Source: Tessaracoccus rhinocerotis
GTDB lineage: Bacteria; Actinomycetota; Actinomycetes; Propionibacteriales; Propionibacteriaceae
Assembly: GCF_007197885.1 (NCBI RefSeq)
Contig: NZ_VKKG01000005.1
Location: 186,001 to 250,000 of the forward strand
Reading direction: 5' to 3'
DNA length: 64,000 nucleotides
Under the pieces are notes generated by a model. That model had not been told where the DNA came from and made no database searches. It saw only the letters and a list, made by a program, of their open reading frames with translations. Each line of letters starts with the position of its first letter. Position 1 is the stretch's first letter. The translations under genes and the position numbers were made by a program. Below are positions 57,912 through 64,000 of this stretch, one piece after another.

Positions 57912-58883
57912 TTAACGGGCGAGCTGCTCCTCGAGGAGGGGTGCCGCGGCGCGCAGGGCCTCCAGTTGGGGCACCACGTCGCGCAGTTGGAGGCCAGCCA
58001 GACCGCAGCCGGTGCCGAGCACGAGGCGGTGCGTCAGTGACTCGGGATCGAGTTCGAGGGGTCGCAGGATCCGCAGCGCCTCGGTGACCAGGGCGTCCGC
58101 GCCCTGCACCTCGGACCTGGTCGTGTCCACCACTCCTGCCACCAGTTGGTGGCCGGCCTCCAGCCACTCTCCCAGCCGGTCCAGCGCTGCGGTGGAGGTG
58201 AACAGGCGGGTGTCGATGGCGGCGCCGGCGAATCCGGCGGCCCCGGCCGTCGGCAGCCAGTCACCGGGAGCGCAGCAGTGCAGGAGGGCGCCGTCGGCAA
58301 GGGGCCGCAGCGCGGCTGCCAGTTCGGGCCCGTCGACGGCGCGGTGCCGGGAGAACCCGCTGGCGGTGGGCAGGGAACCGTCTGCCACGGCGACGAGCAA
58401 CGGCTCGTCCAGCTGCAGCAGGACGGTGGCGGCCGGGACACGGCGGCGCAGTTCCGCCAAGAGGTCACCGGTCCCCTCAGCTAGGGCCTCGGCCAGTTCC
58501 CGCCGGGCGCCGTGGTCGGCCAGCAGCCGGTCGCCGCGGGGCCGCTCCACGCTGCCCGCGAGGGTCCACGGGCCGGCCACCCCCACCTTGAGGACCCCGT
58601 CAAAGCCCTGGAGGAGTTCCTCCGTATCGTCGAGGTCGTTGCGCCACTGCGCGGCGGCGCGGCGGTGTTCGGGGCTGGAACCGGGAACCAGTCGCCAACC
58701 GGCAGGCTGGAGGTCGAAGCCGAGCCCGTCCACCAGTCCCAGTGCGCGGCCCACCATGCCCGAGGAGGATCCGCGAGCGGGTAGCTCGGGCAGGGGCAGG
58801 ATCTCGGGCAGCACCTCGGCAATCGCAGAGAGAGCGCCGCGGAAGTCGTCACCCGGCAGGGACCCGGCCGCGGTGACCCGCAT
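57912..58883 (-). CDS. MetE-like (cobalamin-independent methionine synthase, C-terminal) protein
   Basis: The 323-residue protein corresponds to the C-terminal catalytic barrel of MetE only. It has an N-terminal SLPGDDFRGAL, substrate-region VLLQLDEPLLVAVADG, and the zinc-site residues in ALLHCCAPGDWLP and LGTGCGLAG. Short MetE-like proteins beside mnmA occur in many actinobacteria; whether they make methionine is not known. The ATG shares one base with the mnmA stop. Confidence 0.78.
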   Translation of the reverse strand: MRVTAAGSLPGDDFRGALSAIAEVLPEILPLPELPARGSSSGMVGRALGLVDGLGFDLQPAGWRLVPGSSPEHRRAAAQWRNDLDDTEELLQGFDGVLKVGVAGPWTLAGSVERPRGDRLLADHGARRELAEALAEGTGDLLAELRRRVPAATVLLQLDEPLLVAVADGSLPTASGFSRHRAVDGPELAAALRPLADGALLHCCAPGDWLPTAGAAGFAGAAIDTRLFTSTAALDRLGEWLEAGHQLVAGVVDTTRSEVQGADALVTEALRILRPLELDPESLTHRLVLGTGCGLAGLQLRDVVPQLEALRAAAPLLEEQLAR

Positions 58884-59953
58884 CAGTGCGATTCCGCAAG
58901 CGTCGCCGAACCGACGACGCGGTCGCCGTCGAAGACGACCACGCTCTGGCCGGGCGCGATTCCAGTGGCGGGCTCGTCGAGTTCCACGACGAGTTCCCCG
59001 GCCTGCAATGAGATGGTGGCATCCACCGGGGTGCCGTGGGCGCGGTACTGGGCCTGGCCGCGCCAGGGTCCCTCGACGGGGTGCTGGGTCCAGGTGGGGC
59101 GGATGCCGCGCAGGATGGACACTGCGAGTTGTTCGCGGGAGCCGACGACGACGGTGTTGTTCACCGGTTCGATCTTGAGCACGTAGCGGGGGTTGCCGTC
59201 GGGTGCGGGGATCTTGAGGTCCAGACCCTTGCGCTGCCCGACGGTGAAGTTGTGGCTGCCGTGGTGGATGCCGAGCTTCACGCCGTCGGCGTCGACGATG
59301 TCGCCCTCGTCGGTGCCGAGGTAGCGCGACAGGAAGCCCTGTGTGTCGCCGTCGGGGATGAAACAGATGTCGTGGGAGTCGGGCTTCTTCGCCACCGAGA
59401 GCCCGAGCCTGGCCGCCTCCTCGCGGACCTGCGTCTTGGGCGTGTCGGCGAGCGGGAACAGCGAGTGGCGCAGCTGGGTCTGGTTCAGCACGCCGAGCAC
59501 GTAGGACTGGTCCTTGTCCGGGTCGACGGCCCGGTGGAGTTCCACCTCGGAACCGTTGTCCACCACGCGGGCGTAGTGACCGGTGGCGACGGCGTCGAAG
59601 CCGAGGGCGATGCCGCGGTCCAGGACGGCGGCGAACTTGATCTTCTCGTTGCAGCGCAGGCAGGGATTGGGGGTGCGGCCGGCCCGGTACTCGGCGACGA
59701 AGTCGTCCACCACCTGCTCCTGGAACTCCTCGGCGAAGTCCCACACGTAGAACGGGATGTCTAGCACGTCGGCGGCGCGGCGGGCGTCGTGGGAGTCCTC
59801 GATGGAGCAGCAGCCGCGGGCGCCGGTGCGGTAGCTCTGCGGGTTCTTCGACAGGGCCAGGTGCACACCGGTCACCTCGTGGCCCTGGGCCACCATCCGG
59901 GCGGCGGCGACGGCGGAGTCGACTCCCCCGGACATTGCAGCAAGAACACGCAT
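58883..59953 (-). CDS. mnmA: MnmA, tRNA-uridine 2-sulfurtransferase
   Basis: MnmA thiolates the wobble uridine of Lys, Glu and Gln tRNAs. The 356-residue protein has the PP-loop SGGVDS (8-13), the first catalytic Cys98 in [16 protein letters not shown], the second Cys in [19 protein letters not shown], and the C-terminal beta-barrel ([16 protein letters not shown]). It lies 10 bases after the cysteine desulfurase that probably supplies its sulfur. TAGACT stands seven bases before its ATG. Confidence 0.97.
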   Translation of the reverse strand: MRVLAAMSGGVDSAVAAARMVAQGHEVTGVHLALSKNPQSYRTGARGCCSIEDSHDARRAADVLDIPFYVWDFAEEFQEQVVDDFVAEYRAGRTPNPCLRCNEKIKFAAVLDRGIALGFDAVATGHYARVVDNGSEVELHRAVDPDKDQSYVLGVLNQTQLRHSLFPLADTPKTQVREEAARLGLSVAKKPDSHDICFIPDGDTQGFLSRYLGTDEGDIVDADGVKLGIHHGSHNFTVGQRKGLDLKIPAPDGNPRYVLKIEPVNNTVVVGSREQLAVSILRGIRPTWTQHPVEGPWRGQAQYRAHGTPVDATISLQAGELVVELDEPATGIAPGQSVVVFDGDRVVGSATLAESH

Positions 59954-59960
59954 GGGCGCC

Positions 59961-59966
59961 AGTCTA
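59961..59966 (-). promoter_or_regulatory. Candidate leaderless -10 box for mnmA
   Basis: TAGACT on the minus strand, 7 bases before the mnmA ATG. Its TAG is the stop codon of the cysteine desulfurase gene. The intervening GGCGCCC has no ribosome site. Confidence 0.45.
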
Positions 59967-61100
59967 CGCGGACGGGTTCGCGGCCCTCGCACGTGCGACG
60001 GAGCCGGGCAGCACCTCGGCCAGGCGGTCGACGTCGGCCCCCGTGCTGGTGTGGCCCAGGGAGAATCGCAGGGTGGCGGCGGCCTCGTCGGCACTGCGGC
60101 CCATGGCGAGCAGCACCTCGCTGGGCTGGTGCACGCCGGCACGGCAGGCGGAGCCCACGGAGGCGTAGACGCCGCGCTGGTCCAGCAGGAACAGCAGGTC
60201 GTCGGCCCGCAGCCCGGGGAAGGTGACGTTCACGATGTGGGGTGCGTGCTCCGCGCGGATGGTGTTGACCGCTCCCCCACAGCCGGAGACCAGGTCCACC
60301 ACGCGCTGCTGCAGGCCGCGCAGCCGGAGCGTCTCGGCCTCCAACTCGGCCACGGCCTGCTCGGCGGCGGCCGCGAAAGAGGCGGCCAGTGCCACCATCC
60401 CGGTGCCCGAGCGGACCTCGCGCTCCTGCCCGCCACCGAGCCCGATGGCGCCGGGCCTGACCGAACGCCGCACGGCCAGGGCGCCGACGCCGACGGGGCC
60501 GCCCACCTTGTGGGCCGAGACCGACATCAGGTCGAAGCCGCCGTCGCGGAAGCTGAGGGGCACGTGCCCCAGTGCCTGGACCGCGTCGGTGTGGAACCAG
60601 GCACCGACGGCCCGCGCCGCGCGTCGGATGGGCTCCAGCGGCTGGACGATGCCGGTCTCGTTGTTGACTGCCATCACGGAGACCACTCCGACGTCACCGT
60701 CGACGAGGGCCACGGCGCGCTCGACGTCGACCGCACCGTCGTGTGTGACGGGCAGGGTCTCGGCGCCCCGCTCGGTCATCCCGAGCACGGCGGGGTGCTC
60801 GATCGCGGACACCAGACAGCGGCTCCTCCCAGCGGCCTCCTGGGCGCGCATGCCGCCCACGACGGCGATGCTGTCGGCCTCGGAGCCGCCGGAGGTGAAG
60901 ACCACCTCTGTGGGGTGCGCCCCGACGGCGGCGGCCAACTGCTCCCGGGCCTCCTCCAGGGCGCGCCGGGCGCGTTGCCCCGCGACGTGGAGCGCCGATG
61001 GGTTGCCGACGATGGAAAGGTGCCGGTTGAGCGCCTCGATCGCCACCTGCCGCATCGGCGAGGTGGCGGCGTGGTCGAGGTAGGTGTTCGCTGCGCTCAC
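59964..61100 (-). CDS. Cysteine desulfurase (NifS/IscS family)
   Basis: This PLP enzyme takes sulfur from cysteine as an enzyme-bound persulfide. In the 378-residue protein, [36 protein letters not shown], the PLP Lys in [16 protein letters not shown] and the active Cys in [16 protein letters not shown] are all present. The loop type and the position before mnmA suggest sulfur donation to tRNA thiolation. Start is GTG at 61100 with TACGTT seven bases before it and no ribosome site. Confidence 0.95.
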   Translation of the reverse strand: MSAANTYLDHAATSPMRQVAIEALNRHLSIVGNPSALHVAGQRARRALEEAREQLAAAVGAHPTEVVFTSGGSEADSIAVVGGMRAQEAAGRSRCLVSAIEHPAVLGMTERGAETLPVTHDGAVDVERAVALVDGDVGVVSVMAVNNETGIVQPLEPIRRAARAVGAWFHTDAVQALGHVPLSFRDGGFDLMSVSAHKVGGPVGVGALAVRRSVRPGAIGLGGGQEREVRSGTGMVALAASFAAAAEQAVAELEAETLRLRGLQQRVVDLVSGCGGAVNTIRAEHAPHIVNVTFPGLRADDLLFLLDQRGVYASVGSACRAGVHQPSEVLLAMGRSADEAAATLRFSLGHTSTGADVDRLAEVLPGSVARARAANPSA

Positions 61101-61107
61101 GACGGCA

Positions 61108-61113
61108 AACGTA
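61108..61113 (-). promoter_or_regulatory. Candidate leaderless -10 box for the cysteine desulfurase
   Basis: TACGTT on the minus strand, 7 bases before the GTG at 61100; no Shine-Dalgarno is present. Confidence 0.35.
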
Positions 61114-61164
61114 GCGCGCCGCGCGGTAACACGACAGGATCGGCGATGTCCGGCACAATGGACT

Positions 61165-61183
61165 GGCCCATGACTCGTGGGCC
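61165..61183. promoter_or_regulatory. Inverted repeat upstream of glgX
   Basis: GGCCCA (61165-61170) and TGGGCC (61178-61183) form a perfect 6-7-6 inverted repeat in the 111-base gap between the divergent cysteine desulfurase and glgX genes. CACAAT at 61154-61159 could be a -10 for glgX. An operator role is only a possibility. Confidence 0.3.
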
Positions 61184-61211
61184 GACCACGATGGATACAG
61201 GACTGTACTGA

Positions 61212-63368
61212 ATGACTGATGGGGTTCCGGACACCGGCCGGCTGGGCGCGCGCGTCACCGGCGGGGGCGTGCGTTTCGGGTTGTGGGCGCCGCGTGCCGA
61301 ACGCGTCGAGCTGGTGCTCGTGTCCGCGTCGTGGGAACAGTCGAACGTGGAGATGTCGTCAAGTCCCGACGGGATCTGGGAGGTGTTCGTGCCGGGCGTC
61401 GGGGACCAGCAGCTGTACGGCTACCGCGTCCACGGACCCTGGGATCCCGGCGCGGGCAGCCGGTTCAACCCCGCCCGCCTGCTCGTGGACCCCTATGCCC
61501 GTGCCATCACCGGGGGCATCGACGACTCGGGGCCGATCCACGACCACGTCTCCGGCGACCACTTCGAACTGGACCCCACCGACTCGTTCGGCTCGGTCCC
61601 GCTGTCAGTGGTGGTGGCCGACACCCCGCCGCCATCGCCCCTGCGCACCCGGCGCAGCCTCGCGGAGTCCGTCATCTACGAGATGCACCTGCGCGGCTTC
61701 ACCAAGACCCACCCCTCCGTCCCGGAGCACCTGCGCGGCAACTACGCCGGGCTCGCGTACCCGAGCGTGGTGTCCTACCTGAAGGACCTCGGGGTGACAG
61801 CAGTCCAACTGCTGCCGGTGCACCACTTCGTCTCGGAGCCGTTCGTCGCCCAGCGCGGCCTGCGCAACTACTGGGGCTACAACACCCTCGGTTTCTTCGC
61901 CCCGCACGCGTTCTACGCGACGCTCGGCACCACGGGCCACCAGGTGCACGAGTTCAAGGCCATGGTCAGCGCGCTGCACGAGGCCGACATCGAGGTCATC
62001 CTCGACGTCGTCTACAACCACACCGCGGAGGGCGGGCACGAGGGCCCGACGGTCTCCATGCGCGGCATCGACCACCACCAGTACTACCGCCTCACCAACG
62101 ACCGCCGCGACGACTACGACGTCACCGGCTGCGGCAACTCGGTCAACACGGCCAACCCGATGGTCGCGCAGCTGGTGCTGGACTCGCTGCGGTACTGGGT
62201 GCAGGAGATGGGCGTCGACGGGTTCCGCTTCGACCTCGCCACCACCCTGTTCCGCGACGGCAACCACCACGTGGACCAGAACCATCCCCTGAAGCGGGCG
62301 ATCAACTCCGACCCGGCGTTCGAGGGCATCAAGATGATCGCCGAGCCGTGGGACGTCGGACCCTACGGCTACCAGGTGGGCAAGTTCGGACCGGGCTGGT
62401 CCGAGTGGAACGACCGCTTCCGTGACCACGCGCGGGACTTCTGGCGCGGCGCGGCACCCGGGGTGCAGGAGCTGGCCACGCGGCTGTCCGGCTCGCCGGA
62501 CCTGTACGACCGACCGGGCCAGCGCCCGCAGTCGAGCATCAACTTCATCACCGCCCACGACGGCTTCACGATGCGCGACCTCGTCAGCTACGACGTCAAG
62601 CACAACCTGTACAACGGCGAGGCCAACCGCGACGGCACGGACAACAACCGCTCATGGAACCACGGCTGGGAGGGCGAGACCGATGACGAGGCCATCAACG
62701 CCCTGCGGCGCCGGCAGGTCCTGAACCTGCAGGCCACCCAGATCCTGGCCGCCGGCACGCCCATGCTGATGGCGGGCGACGAGTTCGGCCGCACCCAGCG
62801 CGGCAACAACAACGCCTACTGCCATGACAACCCGCTCACCTGGGTGAACTGGAACGTCGACGACGAGTGGGAGCGCGTCCGGGAGCGCACGGCCGCGCTG
62901 CTGGCGCTGCGCGAGGCGCATCCGCTGCTGCGCAGCGACGAGTACCTCTACCACCAGGAGGTCATCAACGCCCACGGCGAGAACCTGCAGCGCGTGGACC
63001 TGACGTGGATGGACGGCGAGCACGGCCAGATGGGCGAGGACGACTGGCACGACGGCAGCCGACGCCTGCTGGGGATGTACGCGTCCAACTCCTCCGAGGC
63101 CTTCCTCACCTGGTTCCACTCGGGCGCCGACCCGGTAGAGATCAACCTGCCCAGCCTGCCCTGGGCCGGTGGCTACTCCATCGCCTGGCACTCGGTGCTC
63201 GACGCCGAGCTCTCCGAAGGGCCACTGGGCTCCGGTGACACCTTCACTCTGCCGGGGCGCTGCGTGGTGGTGATGCGTGCCGACGTGCCCGCCACCAGCG
63301 CGGACCTGCTGGAGTTGCGGGAGCTCGAGCCGCTCGACACCGAGCACACCGCCCAGATCTTCGAGTGA
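61212..63368 (+). CDS. glgX: GlgX, glycogen debranching enzyme
   Basis: GlgX removes alpha-1,6 branches from glycogen trimmed by phosphorylase. The 718-residue protein has an N-terminal CBM48 (GVRFGLWAPRAERVELVLV), the GH13 barrel with DVVYNHTAEGG, the nucleophile Asp in GVDGFRFDLATTL, the acid Glu in KMIAEPWDVGPYGYQVG, and the transition-state Asp in FITAHDGFTMRDL. NRDGTDNNRSWNHGWEGETDD is the GlgX-type insert. It lies 35 bases upstream of glgE, so the two form a glucan module. Confidence 0.96.
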   Translation: MTDGVPDTGRLGARVTGGGVRFGLWAPRAERVELVLVSASWEQSNVEMSSSPDGIWEVFVPGVGDQQLYGYRVHGPWDPGAGSRFNPARLLVDPYARAITGGIDDSGPIHDHVSGDHFELDPTDSFGSVPLSVVVADTPPPSPLRTRRSLAESVIYEMHLRGFTKTHPSVPEHLRGNYAGLAYPSVVSYLKDLGVTAVQLLPVHHFVSEPFVAQRGLRNYWGYNTLGFFAPHAFYATLGTTGHQVHEFKAMVSALHEADIEVILDVVYNHTAEGGHEGPTVSMRGIDHHQYYRLTNDRRDDYDVTGCGNSVNTANPMVAQLVLDSLRYWVQEMGVDGFRFDLATTLFRDGNHHVDQNHPLKRAINSDPAFEGIKMIAEPWDVGPYGYQVGKFGPGWSEWNDRFRDHARDFWRGAAPGVQELATRLSGSPDLYDRPGQRPQSSINFITAHDGFTMRDLVSYDVKHNLYNGEANRDGTDNNRSWNHGWEGETDDEAINALRRRQVLNLQATQILAAGTPMLMAGDEFGRTQRGNNNAYCHDNPLTWVNWNVDDEWERVRERTAALLALREAHPLLRSDEYLYHQEVINAHGENLQRVDLTWMDGEHGQMGEDDWHDGSRRLLGMYASNSSEAFLTWFHSGADPVEINLPSLPWAGGYSIAWHSVLDAELSEGPLGSGDTFTLPGRCVVVMRADVPATSADLLELRELEPLDTEHTAQIFE

Positions 63369-63373
63369 GCACG

Positions 63374-63389
63374 GGCGGTCGGCACCGCC
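63374..63389 (+). other. Hairpin between glgX and glgE
   Basis: GGCGGT (63374-63379) pairs with ACCGCC (63384-63389) over a four-base loop. No T-run follows, so it is not a canonical terminator; it may stabilise or separate the glgX message from the glgE start. Confidence 0.35.
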
Positions 63390-63391
63390 GC

Positions 63392-63397
63392 TAGGCT
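63392..63397 (+). promoter_or_regulatory. Candidate leaderless -10 box for glgE
   Basis: TAGGCT, 6 bases before the glgE GTG; identical to the boxes before trpB and the 44695 gene. Confidence 0.45.
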
Positions 63398-63403
63398 GGC
63401 ACC

Positions 63404-64000
63404 GTGAGCGAAACAGCCCCAGCACGTGCCCACCTGACCCGTACCGAGGGCGGCTTCGGCCGTATCCCGGTCACCGGGGTGCAGCCGGTCATCGCCGACG
63501 GCGCCTACCCAGCCAAGGCGGTGGTGCACGAACGCATCCTGATCCGGGCCAACGTGTTCAGGGAGGGCCACGACGCCGTGAACGCGTCGGCCATCCTCAC
63601 CGCACCGCACGGTTCGCAGCGCCGCGTTGACCTCAAACAGGTCGAGCCGATGGGCCTCGACATCTGGCAGGCACACGTCCGGATGGCCTCCGAGGGAGAC
63701 TGGACGTTCCGCGTGGAGGGCTGGTCCGACCCGTGGGGCACCTGGCTGCACAACGCCGAGGCGAAACTGCCGCTGGGGATGGACCTCGAACTGGTCTGCA
63801 TGGAGGGCCGGGAGGTGGTCGGTCGCGCCATCGACAACGCCCACAAGCTCGGCGTGCACAGCGCCGCGGCAATCCTGGAGGCGCTGGTGGAGGTGCTGCA
63901 CCCGGAGACCCCGGCCGAGGAACTGGTGGAACTCATCGAGTCCCGGCCGGTTGCCCGTGCGATGGCCCGCTTCGGCCCCAGGGACCTCGTGAGCGCCACC
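63404..64000 (+). CDS. glgE: GlgE, maltose-1-phosphate maltosyltransferase (N-terminal part)
   Basis: GlgE extends alpha-1,4-glucans from maltose-1-phosphate. The first 199 codons are in the window and the frame is open at the right edge. The N-terminal domain matches GlgE: RIPVTGVQPVIADGAYPAKAV, the beta-domain WTFRVEGWSDPWGTWLHNAEAKL, and the helical insert that follows (about 145-190). The catalytic GH13 domain lies beyond the edge. Start is GTG at 63404 with no ribosome site. Confidence 0.93.
   Translation, partial: MSETAPARAHLTRTEGGFGRIPVTGVQPVIADGAYPAKAVVHERILIRANVFREGHDAVNASAILTAPHGSQRRVDLKQVEPMGLDIWQAHVRMASEGDWTFRVEGWSDPWGTWLHNAEAKLPLGMDLELVCMEGREVVGRAIDNAHKLGVHSAAAILEALVEVLHPETPAEELVELIESRPVARAMARFGPRDLVSAT

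Overview
The window is a high-GC chromosomal segment from an actinobacterium. The markers are bifunctional PriA, GatCAB, a GlgX/GlgE glycogen module, an actinobacterial trp operon with its two small membrane genes, and a LexA box of the TCGAAC-N4-GTTCGA type. My guess is a Propionibacteriaceae-like organism, but no rRNA or species marker is present. Nearly all genes from 1 to 48.6 kb lie on the minus strand in tightly overlapping operons (ATGA, GTGA and TGATG junctions). Many starts appear leaderless, with a TAnnnT -10 box 6-8 bases before the start codon.

Layout: 0-2.3 kb secretion (secF partial, secD, yajC). 2.3-5.4 kb Holliday-junction operon ruvC-ruvA-ruvB with an SOS box, and yebC. 5.4-11.1 kb a tandem GNAT protein and an unusual lipid-like cassette (degenerate PlsC, LarA-like, SDR-HAD fusion) attached to the end of the his operon. 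11.1-16.4 kb hisD-C-B-H-(membrane)-priA. 17-20.5 kb dnaE. 20.6-21.9 kb pirin and a DUF2249 gene with a palindromic operator. 21.9-29.6 kb a six-gene operon of three glycosyltransferases, an ABC exporter and two small-molecule kinases. 29.6-32.1 kb a decayed accessory region with a broken gene, small secreted-type proteins and direct repeats. 32.1-38.1 kb gltBD. 38.3-44.7 kb hisI-trpE-TM-HGxxPAAW-trpC-DUF808-trpB-trpA. 45.3-48.6 kb gatCAB.

The most dynamic part is 48.7-56.2 kb. A GntR regulator faces a substrate-binding lipoprotein that is cut after its signal peptide. An IS110 element and about 3.2 kb of phage-like DNA follow: two tRNA genes, a zinc microprotein, an HNH nuclease, a frameshifted secreted cysteine peptidase, a membrane protein and a phage-type gene. 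The last of these is fused in frame to the C-terminal third of an oligopeptide-type ABC ATPase. The tail of the original operon, a sialate-lyase-like gene (with a one-base start defect) and nanE, follows. The simplest reading is that a sialic-acid-type uptake and catabolic operon lost its binding protein body, permeases and most of its ATPases to mobile DNA.

56.2-64 kb returns to core genes: small membrane proteins, a MetE-like protein, mnmA with its cysteine desulfurase partner, glgX and the start of glgE.
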